A stretch of 14,636 nt of DNA from Deltaproteobacteria bacterium (lineage in GTDB: Bacteria > Desulfobacterota > BSN033 > UBA1163): contig VGSD01000014.1 of the NCBI GenBank assembly GCA_016875155.1, positions 1 through 14,636 of the forward strand. Reading direction: 5' to 3'. Position 1 is the first letter of the stretch; the number at the start of each line of letters is the position of its first letter. Below, piece by piece: positions 1 to 7,482 of the stretch. A program made the translations under genes and the position numbers. The notes beneath the pieces were generated by a model. That model saw only the letters and a program-made list of their open reading frames with translations, ran no database searches and was not told the DNA's origin.

Positions 1-52
1 CAAATATCAAATGTTTTAAATAATAAAGTTTAGGACATTTGAATTTTGAAAA

Positions 53-93
53 TTCGGATTTGTTTCGGATTTCGATATTCGGATTTCGGATTT
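53..93. repeat. TTCGGATTT short tandem/interspersed repeat upstream of waaA
   Basis: The 9-mer TTCGGATTT occurs four times, at 53-61, 64-72, 78-86 and 85-93, directly in front of waaA. The inverse motif (CCGAAATCCGAAAT) reappears just before lpxK at 1430-1443. No convincing promoter or Shine-Dalgarno sequence is visible in the first 103 bases, so the transcript probably starts upstream of the window. The stretch looks like a low-complexity intergenic repeat family rather than a regulatory site. Confidence 0.6.
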
Positions 94-103
94 ATGAACT
101 TAA

Positions 104-1381
104 ATGATCCCCTTCCTCTACAATATCGTGCTGACCATTTTTTTAATTTTTCACATCCCCTACCTTCTTCTTCAAACCCTCTTCAGGAAACAACCCAAAA
201 AACTGATGAAGGAGCGGCTGGGAAGTCTACCGGATCTCTCTCCAAAAAACCCGATCTGGGTCCACGCCGCTTCCGTTGGCGAGGTCCTCTGCTCCATCCC
301 TCTTCTGAAGAGGATCAAAAAGGAAATTCCTGACTGCGAGGTCGTTCTGACCACCATGACCTCAACGGGCAACGAGACAGCAAGGAAGCTCATCCCCGAA
401 GCCAACTGGATCCTCTTTTTCCCGATTGACCACCCCCTGATCATCCGGAGGGCCATTCGAAACATCCGCCCCCGACTCCTCCTCATTGCAGAGACCGAAC
501 TCTGGCCCAACCTCCTCCGTTTCTGTGGTAGAAAAAAAATCCCTGTTGTCCTTTTCAACGGCAGGATTTCCGAAAAGTCATTCCGGGGATACCTTTTCTT
601 AAAATCTTTCTTCAAAAGATGTTTGAACAACATCTCCTTCTTTCTGATGCAGACAGAAGAGGACCGGAACCGAATCCTCGAGATCGGTGCTCCACAGGAC
701 AGGGCAGAGGTCACGGGCAATATAAAATTTGACCAGTTTTTTCCATCTATTGATTTAAAGGCAACAGTTGAACTGTCCGTTTCCCTTGGCCTTCATGGAA
801 AAGAACCCATCCTCATCGCAGGCTCAACCCATCAGGGAGAGGAAGAGATTTTTATTCAACTCTTTAAAAACTTGAGGACGACTCATCCTCATCTCGTCCT
901 TATCCTGGCTCCCCGTCATCTCGATCGCCTCGAGGAGGTGGAGAAGATCTTAAGAAGCGAGGGCCTTTCATGGAGGAGAAGGTCTTCCCTCCCAATTCAA
1001 GGCCGCGATGAAACCTTCGGTGTGATCCTCCTCGATACCATGGGCGAGCTGATGAAGATTTATAGCCTTGGGACAATCGTCTTCATCGGCGGAAGTCTTA
1101 TCTCCATCGGTGGCCACAATCCCCTGGAGCCCCTCTTTTATAAAAAATGTGTCCTCTTCGGGCCTTATATGTTTAACTTCCTCGAGATCTCCCGTCATCT
1201 GTTGATAGAAGGAGGAGCTGTTCTGGTGAATGACAGAGAGGCGCTCTCTTCAAAAATTGATCAACTCCTCAAGGATGAGAGGGCGCGCAATGAAATCGGA
1301 GAAAATGGGTATCGATTTATCCAAAAGCATCGGGGAGCCACCGAACGGATCTTCAAAAAGATTCGACCGTTTCTGACCTGA
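104..1381 (+). CDS. waaA: 3-deoxy-D-manno-octulosonic acid (Kdo) transferase WaaA/KdtA
   Basis: This 425-residue protein is a full-length GT30-family Kdo transferase, which moves Kdo from CMP-Kdo onto the lipid A precursor at the cytoplasmic face of the inner membrane. An N-terminal hydrophobic helix (about residues 3-25) is the usual membrane anchor. Residues 52-60 (WVHAASVGE) carry the conserved catalytic Glu (E60). The C-terminal Rossmann half has the GGS...GGHNPLEP motif at about residues 330-345, typical of the CMP-Kdo binding region. The start at 104 gives the normal N-terminus, though no clear Shine-Dalgarno sequence precedes it. lpxK follows about 66 bases downstream on the same strand, so the two lipid A steps are probably co-transcribed. 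Whether it adds one, two or more Kdo residues cannot be read from the sequence. Confidence 0.95.
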   Translation: MIPFLYNIVLTIFLIFHIPYLLLQTLFRKQPKKLMKERLGSLPDLSPKNPIWVHAASVGEVLCSIPLLKRIKKEIPDCEVVLTTMTSTGNETARKLIPEANWILFFPIDHPLIIRRAIRNIRPRLLLIAETELWPNLLRFCGRKKIPVVLFNGRISEKSFRGYLFLKSFFKRCLNNISFFLMQTEEDRNRILEIGAPQDRAEVTGNIKFDQFFPSIDLKATVELSVSLGLHGKEPILIAGSTHQGEEEIFIQLFKNLRTTHPHLVLILAPRHLDRLEEVEKILRSEGLSWRRRSSLPIQGRDETFGVILLDTMGELMKIYSLGTIVFIGGSLISIGGHNPLEPLFYKKCVLFGPYMFNFLEISRHLLIEGGAVLVNDREALSSKIDQLLKDERARNEIGENGYRFIQKHRGATERIFKKIRPFLT

Positions 1382-1392
1382 TTGTTGAAAGC

Positions 1393-1446
1393 AGAATGCG
1401 ACTTTGGAATTAGTTCCGAATTCCGCATTCCGAAATCCGAAATTAA
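1393..1446. repeat. AT-rich TCCGAA-type intergenic repeat between waaA and lpxK
   Basis: The gap between the waaA stop and the lpxK ATG is almost wholly made of GAATTCCG / ATTCCGAAATCCGAAAT units, the reverse complement of the TTCGGATTT motif seen before waaA. This argues that the in-frame TTG at 1382 is not the lpxK start, since it would translate the repeat. Confidence 0.55.
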
Positions 1447-1447
1447 G

Positions 1448-2527
1448 ATGACTTGTCGCCTCGATCAAATTCTTTATAAGAAAGAAAAGTCATTGGGAGA
1501 AAGGATCCTCCTCTCCCCTCTCCTTCTGGCCTCCTGGCCCTATGCATGGGCGGTCCGGGTAAGAGCATCGCTTTACTCCTCGGGTCTGCTCAAGACCAAA
1601 CAACTTCCCTGGCCTGTCATCAGCGTCGGAAATATCACTGTGGGAGGAACCGGAAAGACCCCTCTAGTCATGTCTCTATCAAGGGGACTAATGGAGAAAG
1701 GCATTCCAACAGCCATCCTGAGCAGGGGCTATCGGGGGAAGAAAGGCTCGGGCCCGCTCGTATCTGACGGCCAGAAGATTCTTCTCTCTCCGGAAGAAGC
1801 AGGTGATGAACCCTTCTTCATGGCACAGTCACTCAGCGGCATCCCGATCCTCATTGGAAAGGATCGTTTTAAAAATGGGCAGGTGGCCCTTAGACAATTC
1901 CAGGTCCGTGGATTCCTGCTCGACGATGGTTTCCAACATCTCCCTCTTTACCGGGATCTGAATATTGTCCTCATTGATTCAGACATCGGTTTCGGTGATG
2001 GCCATCTCCTACCAAGGGGTATCCTGAGGGAACCTCTCTCCCATATTAAGAGAGCAGATGTCTTTCTTCTGACCAAGGCAGAAGACCTGGGAGGCTGCCA
2101 ATCTCTGGAATCAACGCTTCGTGAAATTCATCCTTCCTCATTGATATTTCACAGTCATTATGAACCTACCGGACTGATCCACCCTGACGGTAAATTTGAA
2201 CCGTCACATCTTCTTAAAAAAAAGAGAGTTCTTGCCCTTTCTGGAATCGCAAACCCGACTTACTTCCATTCTCTCTTGAGAAAATGTGAGATGGAGGTGG
2301 TCGGGGAGATGGCCTTCCCGGATCATCACCTCTACACTGTTCAGGATTTGATTTCCATTAAAGAAAAAGTTACAGAGGTGAATTCGGTCGTGACAACAGA
2401 GAAAGATATGGTAAAATTAAGTAGATTATCTCTTGATCCTCTTCCCCTCCTGGCCCTCCGAATCGAAATGAAGATTCAGGAGGAAGAAGCATTTTACAAG
2501 AGGGTCATGGATGTTTTTAAATTGTGA
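1448..2527 (+). CDS. lpxK: Tetraacyldisaccharide 4'-kinase LpxK
   Basis: This 359-residue protein is the kinase that phosphorylates the 4' position of the lipid A disaccharide, the step before Kdo transfer. The Walker A-like P-loop is at residues 61-71 (GNITVGGTGKT, K70). It is followed by the LpxK-specific SRGYRG (92-97), the DDGFQH block (159-164) that includes the catalytic Asp, and HLLPRG...REP (about 187-196). The N-terminal 20-45 region is hydrophobic, as expected for membrane association. I chose ATG 1448 because the family starts near this point. The reading frame is open upstream to a TTG at 1382, but that stretch is an intergenic repeat. The ribosome binding site is weak. It lies directly behind waaA in the same pathway. 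Confidence 0.94.
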   Translation: MTCRLDQILYKKEKSLGERILLSPLLLASWPYAWAVRVRASLYSSGLLKTKQLPWPVISVGNITVGGTGKTPLVMSLSRGLMEKGIPTAILSRGYRGKKGSGPLVSDGQKILLSPEEAGDEPFFMAQSLSGIPILIGKDRFKNGQVALRQFQVRGFLLDDGFQHLPLYRDLNIVLIDSDIGFGDGHLLPRGILREPLSHIKRADVFLLTKAEDLGGCQSLESTLREIHPSSLIFHSHYEPTGLIHPDGKFEPSHLLKKKRVLALSGIANPTYFHSLLRKCEMEVVGEMAFPDHHLYTVQDLISIKEKVTEVNSVVTTEKDMVKLSRLSLDPLPLLALRIEMKIQEEEAFYKRVMDVFKL

Positions 2528-2553
2528 GTTATGAATTATGAGTTATGAGTTTT
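2526..2553. repeat. 7-bp imperfect tandem repeat (GAGTTAT) x4
   Basis: Four consecutive 7-mers (GAGTTAT, GAATTAT, GAGTTAT, GAGTTTT) begin inside the lpxK stop codon region and extend into the gap. This is a simple tandem repeat with no visible coding or regulatory role. Confidence 0.6.
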
Positions 2554-2600
2554 AAGCTAACGCCCTATGGCGGGGGCACCCGAGAGCCATAAAAATCCGG

Positions 2601-2650
2601 TAACCCCCCTCTATTCCCCCCTTAGTCTAAGGGGGGATGAAGGGGGGTTA
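2601..2650. repeat. C6/G6 hairpin repeat between lpxK and leuA
   Basis: A 50-bp inverted repeat runs from TAACCCCCCT to AGGGGGGTTA. It has two 10-bp matched blocks per arm (TAACCCCCCT and CCCCCCTTAG, each with its complement), a 5/4 internal mismatch and almost no loop. It could act as a transcription barrier between the lipid A genes and the leucine genes. No T-tract follows on the plus strand, so I regard it as a dispersed palindromic repeat rather than a canonical terminator. Confidence 0.7.
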
Positions 2651-2717
2651 AAGATTTTGTTTTCTAATAGTTCATCGTCTATTGTCTATTGTTTATCTTC
2701 AAAGGAGATTTTTAAAA

Positions 2718-4244
2718 ATGGCTGAATGGATCAAGATCTTTGATACGACCCTTCGCGACGGGGAACAATCCCCGGGCGCTACGATGAATGTCGCTGAAAA
2801 GGTGAGGATTGCTGAACAACTTGAAAAACTCAATGTGGATATCATCGAAGCCGGTTTCCCTATCTCTTCAGAGGGAGACTTTGGAGCGGTCAAAGAGATT
2901 GCCAAGAAGATAAAACGTTCTCAGGTGGCTGCCTTGGCACGAACGGGTCTAAAGGATATCAAGAGAGCCTGGGAGGCAATTAGATTTGCCAAATCCCCAA
3001 GAATTCATACCTTCATTGCTACCTCTGATATCCACCTCGCCTATAAACTGCGCATGACCCGTGAGCAGGTATTGAAAGAGGCAGTCCGGGCTGTCCGTTA
3101 TGCAAAAAGCCTATGCAAGGATGTGGAATTCTCCGCTGAGGATGCAACCCGGAGCGATATCGATTTTCTATGTCAGATCTTCTCGGCAGTGATTTCAGCA
3201 GGTGCCACCACCATCAATATCCCTGATACGGTAGGCTATGCTGCCCCAACAGAATTTGGGGAATTCATCCGAACGATTAGGCAGAAGGTCAAGGGATTTG
3301 AAAAGGTGACTTTAAGCGTTCATTGCCATAACGATCTCGGCCTCGGTGTAGCCAATTCTATCGCGGCCATTCAGAATGGAGCAAGGCAGGTTGAATGTAC
3401 GATTAATGGAATCGGGGAACGGGCAGGCAATGCCTCTCTCGAAGAGATTGTTATGGCTCTACGAACACGAAAAGACCTTTTCCAGTTTCAGACCCGCATC
3501 CTTCCAAAACATATCTTCACTACGAGTCGGCTCGTCTCCAAAATCACCGGAATGGTCATCCAACCTAATAAAGCGATTGTGGGTGCCAATGCCTTTGCTC
3601 ACCAGTCTGGGATCCACCAAGATGGGGTACTGAAAGAGAAATTAACCTATGAGATCATGACGCCTGAGTCGGTGGGGATTCCGAAAAGTTCAATCGTCCT
3701 GGGAAAACTTTCAGGAAGACATGCTTTCAGGGAAAGGTTAAGAGACCTTGGATATCGTCTCTCCGAACAAGATCTAGAGAGGGCGTTCAGTCGGTTTAAA
3801 CAATTGGCCGATAAGAAACGCGAGATTTTTGATGAGGATATTGAATCGATTGTTGTGGAGGAAATTCTCCGGATGCCTCACCGTTTCAAACTGATTTACA
3901 TCAATGTGGTTGCAGGAAATGTCACCGTACCCACAGCCACCGTCCAGATGGAAGTGGATGGGAGACTGATGCAGGAAGCAGGTTTTGGGGACGGACCAGT
4001 GGATGCTACTTTTAAGACGATCACGAAGATCACCCGAACCAAGGCGAAACTCCTGCAATTTGCGATTAATGCCATCACCAGCGGTACCGAGGCTCAGGGT
4101 GAGGTGACCGTCAGGTTGGAAGAGAAGGGACAGACCGTCATCGGCCAGGGTGCAGACACCGATGTGATCGTGGCTAGCGCCAAAGCCTACATCAACGCCC
4201 TCAACAAGATCGAATTCAAAAAGCAGAAACTAGTGGGAATGTAG
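2718..4244 (+). CDS. leuA: 2-isopropylmalate synthase LeuA
   Basis: This 508-residue protein condenses acetyl-CoA with 2-oxoisovalerate, the committed step of leucine synthesis. The HMGL-like TIM barrel begins with the signature DTTLRDGEQ (residues 9-17, D14 a metal ligand). It carries the second signature and metal-binding HCH (202-204) within [11 protein letters not shown], and [11 protein letters not shown] at about 233-243. The C-terminal LeuA dimer/allosteric domain (about 385-508) is present, so feedback inhibition by leucine is expected from family knowledge. The start at 2718 is set by AAAGGAG at 2701-2707; an upstream in-frame TTG at 2682 would add 12 unlikely residues. LeuA-like citramalate or homocitrate synthases are possible in this superfamily, but the neighbouring leuC and leuD and the roughly 510-residue length favour LeuA. 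Confidence 0.93.
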   Translation: MAEWIKIFDTTLRDGEQSPGATMNVAEKVRIAEQLEKLNVDIIEAGFPISSEGDFGAVKEIAKKIKRSQVAALARTGLKDIKRAWEAIRFAKSPRIHTFIATSDIHLAYKLRMTREQVLKEAVRAVRYAKSLCKDVEFSAEDATRSDIDFLCQIFSAVISAGATTINIPDTVGYAAPTEFGEFIRTIRQKVKGFEKVTLSVHCHNDLGLGVANSIAAIQNGARQVECTINGIGERAGNASLEEIVMALRTRKDLFQFQTRILPKHIFTTSRLVSKITGMVIQPNKAIVGANAFAHQSGIHQDGVLKEKLTYEIMTPESVGIPKSSIVLGKLSGRHAFRERLRDLGYRLSEQDLERAFSRFKQLADKKREIFDEDIESIVVEEILRMPHRFKLIYINVVAGNVTVPTATVQMEVDGRLMQEAGFGDGPVDATFKTITKITRTKAKLLQFAINAITSGTEAQGEVTVRLEEKGQTVIGQGADTDVIVASAKAYINALNKIEFKKQKLVGM

Positions 4245-4254
4245 AAGTCAAGAA

Positions 4255-4326
4255 AAGGTTTAGGTTAAGGTTTAGGTTGAGGGTAAACACTTAATTTTTC
4301 TCAACCTTAACCTCAGCCTCAACCTT
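4255..4326. repeat. 27-bp imperfect inverted repeat between leuA and leuC
   Basis: Arm 4255-4281 (AAGGTTTAGG... to GGTTGAG) pairs with 4300-4326 (CTCAACC... to AACCTT) at 23 of 27 positions by hand count, around an 18-base AT-rich loop. It is built from GGTTTAGGTTAAGG-like units, so it may be both a tandem and an inverted repeat. The hairpin sits inside the leu operon and could attenuate or stabilise the transcript. Confidence 0.65.
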
Positions 4327-4353
4327 CTTTCTTTTTTCAAAAATAGGTGGGAT

Positions 4354-5640
4354 ATGAGAAAGAATGCTCCCATGACCATCACTGAAAAGATCCTCTCTGC
4401 TCACTCCGAAAAGAAGAGTGTTTCTGCTGGCGAGTTAATCGATGTGCGAATTGACCTTGCCCTCGGTAACGACATCACAGCCCCTCTTGCCATTCAGGCT
4501 TTTAGGGAGATCGGTGTAAAAAAAGTCTTTAACCGGAATCGGGTTGTCCTTGTCCCAGATCACTTCACGCCTGCCAAAGACATTCCATCTGCTGAACAAT
4601 GCAAAATTCTCAGGGAGTTTGCCAAAGCTCAGCATCTCGCCAATTATTTCGAAGTTGGTCAGTGCGGGATTGAGCATGTCCTTCTTCCGGAGAAGGGCTT
4701 GGTCCTTCCAGGAGAGGTCGTGGTCGGCGCAGACAGTCATACCTGCACCTATGGAGGTATGGGCGCCTTTTCAACCGGTGTGGGAAGCACAGACCTCGGA
4801 GCTGCCATGGCCACAGGAAGGCTTTGGCTCAAGATTCCGGAGAGTATCAAGTTCATCTATCGCGGGAAATTAAATCCCTGGGTTTCGGGAAAAGACCTCA
4901 TTCTCCACACCATTGGCGATATTGGCGTGGATGGTGCCCGATACCAGGCTATGGAGTTCTGTGGAGAGGCGATACAAAAGCTTCCTATGTCAGGCCGTTT
5001 TACCATGGCCAACATGGCGATTGAGGCAGGCGGAAAGAATGGGATCATCGAACCGGACGAGATCACCCTTAAATTCATCAAATCCAGAACAAAACGGCCT
5101 TACAAGATCTATCGTTCTGATCCAAACGCACACTATGTGGATGTGAGAGAATACGATGTTTCAACGCTTCATCCGCAGGTCGCCCTTCCCCACATCCCTT
5201 CTAATGTGAAGGACGTGAGAGAGGTCGGAAAGATCGAGATCGATCAGGTGGTGATTGGTTCCTGCACCAATGGCCATCTCGATGACTTAAGGGTTGCAGG
5301 AAAAATTCTCAAGGGGAAAAAGATCGCTTCCTCCTTAAGGCTCATCATCATTCCGGCAACTCAACAGATCTATCGACAGGCTCTGAAAGAAGGCCTTTTT
5401 GAAATATTCCTTTCAGCCGGTGCAGTGATCAGCCCTCCCACCTGTGGCCCCTGTCTGGGTGGCCATATGGGCGTGCTCGCCGAAGGGGAAAAAGCATTGG
5501 CCACCACGAATCGCAACTTCCGTGGAAGGATGGGCCATGCCGGAAGCGAAGTCTATCTCAGCGGCCCTGCGGTGGCTGCTGCCAGCGCTGTAAGGGGATG
5601 GATCTGTCATCCGGAAGAAGTAATGAGGAAAGGAGCCTAG
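4354..5640 (+). CDS. leuC: 3-isopropylmalate dehydratase large subunit LeuC
   Basis: This 428-residue aconitase-superfamily subunit isomerises 2- to 3-isopropylmalate together with LeuD. The three [4Fe-4S] ligands are visible: C304 in IGSCTNG, and C364 and C367 in PPTCGPCLGG. Other family landmarks are DHFTPAKD (about 69-76), GADSHTCTYGG (about 125-135) and GRMGHAGSEVYLSGP (about 391-405). Its roughly 420-residue length matches the shorter, archaeal/deltaproteobacterial type of LeuC rather than the 460-470-residue E. coli type. ATG 4354 follows AGGTGG (4345-4350) very closely; ATG 4372, giving the usual MTITEKIL N-terminus, is an equally possible start. It lies between leuA and leuD, with hairpin repeats on both sides. 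Confidence 0.93.
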   Translation: MRKNAPMTITEKILSAHSEKKSVSAGELIDVRIDLALGNDITAPLAIQAFREIGVKKVFNRNRVVLVPDHFTPAKDIPSAEQCKILREFAKAQHLANYFEVGQCGIEHVLLPEKGLVLPGEVVVGADSHTCTYGGMGAFSTGVGSTDLGAAMATGRLWLKIPESIKFIYRGKLNPWVSGKDLILHTIGDIGVDGARYQAMEFCGEAIQKLPMSGRFTMANMAIEAGGKNGIIEPDEITLKFIKSRTKRPYKIYRSDPNAHYVDVREYDVSTLHPQVALPHIPSNVKDVREVGKIEIDQVVIGSCTNGHLDDLRVAGKILKGKKIASSLRLIIIPATQQIYRQALKEGLFEIFLSAGAVISPPTCGPCLGGHMGVLAEGEKALATTNRNFRGRMGHAGSEVYLSGPAVAAASAVRGWICHPEEVMRKGA

Positions 5641-5647
5641 GGGGCAA

Positions 5648-5669
5648 GCCTGCCTGCCGGTAGGCAGGG
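5648..5669. repeat. GC-rich palindrome CCTGCCT-N6-AGGCAGG, copy 1 (leuC-leuD gap)
   Basis: The palindrome has 7-bp perfect arms CCTGCCT and AGGCAGG around GCCGGT. An identical 22-bp stretch occurs at 13499-13520. This copy lies 8 bases past the leuC stop codon. Confidence 0.8.
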
Positions 5670-5703
5670 TGCCTAGGGTTCTAGTGAGATCTCAACAATT
5701 AAC

Positions 5704-5727
5704 TTGAACCCTTGAATCCTTGAACCC
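5704..5727. repeat. 8-bp tandem repeat (TTGAACCC) x3
   Basis: Three consecutive units, TTGAACCC, TTGAATCC and TTGAACCC, sit between the GC palindrome and the leuD start. No role is visible. Confidence 0.6.
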
Positions 5728-5741
5728 TTATTTTAGAAACC

Positions 5742-6284
5742 ATGAAGATTGAAGGAAGAATCTGGAAATTCGGAGCGGATGTTGATACCGATGCCATCAT
5801 CTCTGCACGTTACCTCAACCAGTCCGACCCAAAGGAACTGGCAAAACATGCAATGGAGGATGAGCGACCGGAGTTTATAAAAGAAGTGAGAGAGGGAGAT
5901 ATCCTGTTGGCGGATAAAAACTTCGGTTGTGGCTCCTCCCGTGAGCATGCGCCCATTGCCCTGAAGGCTGCTGGCATCTCCTGTATTATCGCCAAAAGTT
6001 TTGCTCGAATCTTTTTTCGAAATAGCTTCAACCTGGGTCTTCCTCTTCTCGAATCTCAAGAAGCCTCTGATTCGATTGGGGATGGAGACCGAGTTCAAGT
6101 CGACCTCTCCACGGGTGAGATCTTCGACCTCACCCAGAATAAAAAATTTTCTGCCACTCCTATCCCGCCCTTCATGCAGAAACTCCTCCAAGACGGCGGC
6201 CTGATCCCCCACCTTCAAAAAAAGAGGAAAAGAAACATCAGCAAGGGTTCACGCCAAAAAGCCGATGTATCCGCCCGTCAATAG
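5742..6284 (+). CDS. leuD: 3-isopropylmalate dehydratase small subunit LeuD
   Basis: This 180-residue swivelling-domain subunit completes the LeuC active site. It starts with the usual GRIWKFGADVDTDAI (residues 5-19) and has the substrate-recognition and loop motif GCGSSREHAP at 62-71, followed by AKSFARIFFRNSFNLGLP (84-101). The family core normally ends near residue 160-165; here a basic tail of about 18 residues (KKRKRNISKGSRQK...) extends it. It may be a read-out into non-coding sequence after loss of an earlier stop. The ribosome binding site is weak. It is the last leu gene before the orientation changes; no leuB follows. Confidence 0.92.
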   Translation: MKIEGRIWKFGADVDTDAIISARYLNQSDPKELAKHAMEDERPEFIKEVREGDILLADKNFGCGSSREHAPIALKAAGISCIIAKSFARIFFRNSFNLGLPLLESQEASDSIGDGDRVQVDLSTGEIFDLTQNKKFSATPIPPFMQKLLQDGGLIPHLQKKRKRNISKGSRQKADVSARQ

Positions 6285-6318
6285 ACTACCCGCGCAGCCA
6301 TAGAGAAGTTTTTCAGAG

Positions 6319-6413
6319 TGACAACTTTTATTAAGCGACAAGAATGTTATGCCGAATCCTACCGATGGCGGGATATCTTGTGAGATCCTGGAGCGAGTTC
6401 AGGATGACAACTT
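6319..6413. repeat. Degenerate palindromic intergenic repeat after leuD
   Basis: The block begins and ends with TGACAACTT (6319-6327 and 6405-6413). It contains the hairpin ATCCTG (6385-6390) / CAGGAT (6400-6405) with a 9-base loop, and a weaker hairpin around 6355-6375. From general knowledge, the wording (GAGATCCTG...GTTCAGGATGACA) resembles a dispersed intergenic repeat common in environmental Gram-negative genomes. It abuts a gene fragment that begins at 6416. Confidence 0.6.
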
Positions 6414-6415
6414 GG

Positions 6416-6463
6416 TCTTTTCTCTACCAAGATGCGGAAGGTTTCGTCAGGGGAATTGGAACT
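6416..6463 (-). pseudogene. Gene fragment encoding an ETFRIL motif
   Basis: On the minus strand a 16-codon segment reads SSNSPDETFRILVEKR. It matches the segment SDLSGETFRVLKEKK encoded at 7661-7527 at 9 of 15 residues, and shares DNA at 17 of 20 bases (6431-6450 versus 7593-7612). The fragment stops 2 bases from a palindromic repeat, as if truncated there. I do not recognise the family. Confidence 0.3.
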
Positions 6464-6511
6464 TTATAATTTTATGGGTGTCCCTTTATCCATGCTGTCT
6501 CTGTAAACCTC

Positions 6512-6739
6512 TCATTGTAGTGGTTGTTTCGGTTCATAGGCGTCACAACAAAAATTGTCGGAATCCCCTTCCTGATCCATCCTGGTCAGGGTACACAGGA
6601 TATTCTCGGTCACTCCATGCTGGCGACAAATATTACAGTCAGGTGAATGATTAGGGTGTTCGTACTTCACATAAGTTGGACAGATGATTTGCCAGCCGAT
6701 CTTCTCACGGTCTCTTGATCTTCCTATTCTACTTTGCAT
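6512..6739 (-). CDS. Small cysteine-rich protein, unknown function
   Basis: This 75-residue ORF starts at ATG 6739 with a good Shine-Dalgarno sequence, CAGGAG (6752-6747 on the minus strand), 7 bases upstream. It holds six cysteines (C20, C35, C38, C49, C64, C65), with CNIC at 35-38 and histidines at 28, 31 and 41, so a zinc-binding or redox fold is possible. The N-terminus is basic; the C-terminus ends with NFCCDAYEP. It lies 44 bases downstream of hepT on the same strand and may share its transcript. I do not recognise the family. An overlapping plus-strand ORF at 6349-6654 has no comparable ribosome binding site. Confidence 0.5.
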   Translation of the reverse strand: MQSRIGRSRDREKIGWQIICPTYVKYEHPNHSPDCNICRQHGVTENILCTLTRMDQEGDSDNFCCDAYEPKQPLQ

Positions 6740-6783
6740 TTTCTATCTCCTGCCCCATGGCCACCAGGAAGGAATTACTATTT

Positions 6784-7128
6784 CTATTCCTCGATTTCCT
6801 TTAGCATCCGTTGAATAACTGGTTTTATTTCAGGCAGTCTTTGTTTGATAACTTCCCAAACGATCGAATAATCAATGCCAAAATAGAAATGGGCAATCTT
6901 ATCTCTCATTCCTGCCATGTCAGTCCAAGGCAATTCTTTATACCTCTGTCTAATCTGTTTGGGAATATTCTTGGCGGCTTCGCCGATTATCTCAAGCTTT
7001 CTTACCACCGCACTTTTCGTCTTATCATCTTCAATAAATTCCTTAAAGTTCATACTCCCAATGAATTCATCGATCTTTTCCATGCAGTCTAATATGTCTT
7101 TCACGAAAAGCTTATGATTTCGCTTCAT
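6784..7128 (-). CDS. hepT: HepT-like HEPN (DUF86) toxin
   Basis: This 114-residue all-alpha HEPN-domain protein carries the RNase signature R-x4-H-x-Y as R75, H80 and Y82 (RDKIAHFY). In characterised HepT/MntA pairs this protein is an RNase toxin, and the Tyr of the motif is AMPylated by the partner nucleotidyltransferase. The sequence PWTDMAGMRDKIAH is typical of the DUF86 family. ATG 7128 overlaps the mntA stop by ATGA, implying translational coupling, and AGGTGG (7141-7136) lies 7 bases upstream. The motif is intact, so the toxin is probably functional. The pair sits on the strand opposite the surrounding biosynthetic genes, consistent with later acquisition. Confidence 0.88.
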   Translation of the reverse strand: MKRNHKLFVKDILDCMEKIDEFIGSMNFKEFIEDDKTKSAVVRKLEIIGEAAKNIPKQIRQRYKELPWTDMAGMRDKIAHFYFGIDYSIVWEVIKQRLPEIKPVIQRMLKEIEE

Positions 7129-7418
7129 ATATAAACCACCTCGCCTAAAATTGTATTTTTTAATTCAGGTCGAATGGCTTTTTTACTTACGAGGTCAACC
7201 TTCTTCTTCAAAAGCCTTGAGAGATATCTTTCGAGATTGATGAATTTGAGCAGGTCTGGGACTTTCTCAAAGTCCACAAGGATGTCTATATCGCTTCGTT
7301 TCTTCTCCTCGCCTCGTACAATTGAGCCAAAAACCCCGATTTCTATAACCGAATACTTTTGATACAGATCTTCCTTATTAGCCTTTAATATTTCGTTGAT
7401 ACCTTTTAGAGAATTCAT
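7125..7418 (-). CDS. mntA: MntA-like minimal nucleotidyltransferase antitoxin
   Basis: This 97-residue protein of the MNT/DNA polymerase beta-like nucleotidyltransferase family shows GS-x10-DxD at G31-S32 and D43-I-D45. These are the catalytic metal-binding Asp residues. Members paired with HEPN toxins act as antitoxins, by AMPylation in the studied systems. The start is supported by AAAGGA (7431-7426) 7 bases upstream. It is the first gene of the pair; hepT overlaps its stop by 4 bases. An 18-bp near-palindrome at 7483-7500, about 65 bases upstream of the start, is a candidate operator. Confidence 0.88.
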   Translation of the reverse strand: MNSLKGINEILKANKEDLYQKYSVIEIGVFGSIVRGEEKKRSDIDILVDFEKVPDLLKFINLERYLSRLLKKKVDLVSKKAIRPELKNTILGEVVYI

Positions 7419-7482
7419 CTTCTAATCCTTTCCCTACCAAAAAGCAGGCTGCCCTTCCTCTCCCTTTTTAACTCATTTATGC

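Noticed and set aside
46..333. Plus-strand ORF of 95 codons overlapping the waaA start
   Set aside because: It is in a different frame from a full-length, motif-bearing WaaA and includes the upstream repeat; its translation shows no recognisable features.
1382..1447. Upstream TTG start extending LpxK by 22 residues
   Set aside because: The extension translates an intergenic repeat and is not part of the LpxK family N-terminus; ATG 1448 fits better.
2554..2600. Riboswitch-like GC-rich segment before leuA
   Set aside because: It contains a short GCC-CTAT-GGC hairpin, but I could match it to no known riboswitch or attenuation leader, and no leucine-rich leader peptide was found.
2682..2717. 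Upstream start extending LeuA by 12 residues
   Set aside because: AAAGGAG at 2701-2707 lies inside this extension and serves ATG 2718, which gives the normal LeuA N-terminus.
6349..6654. Plus-strand ORF of 101 codons after leuD
   Set aside because: It runs through a degenerate intergenic repeat, has no ribosome binding site, and overlaps the better supported minus-strand cysteine-rich ORF.
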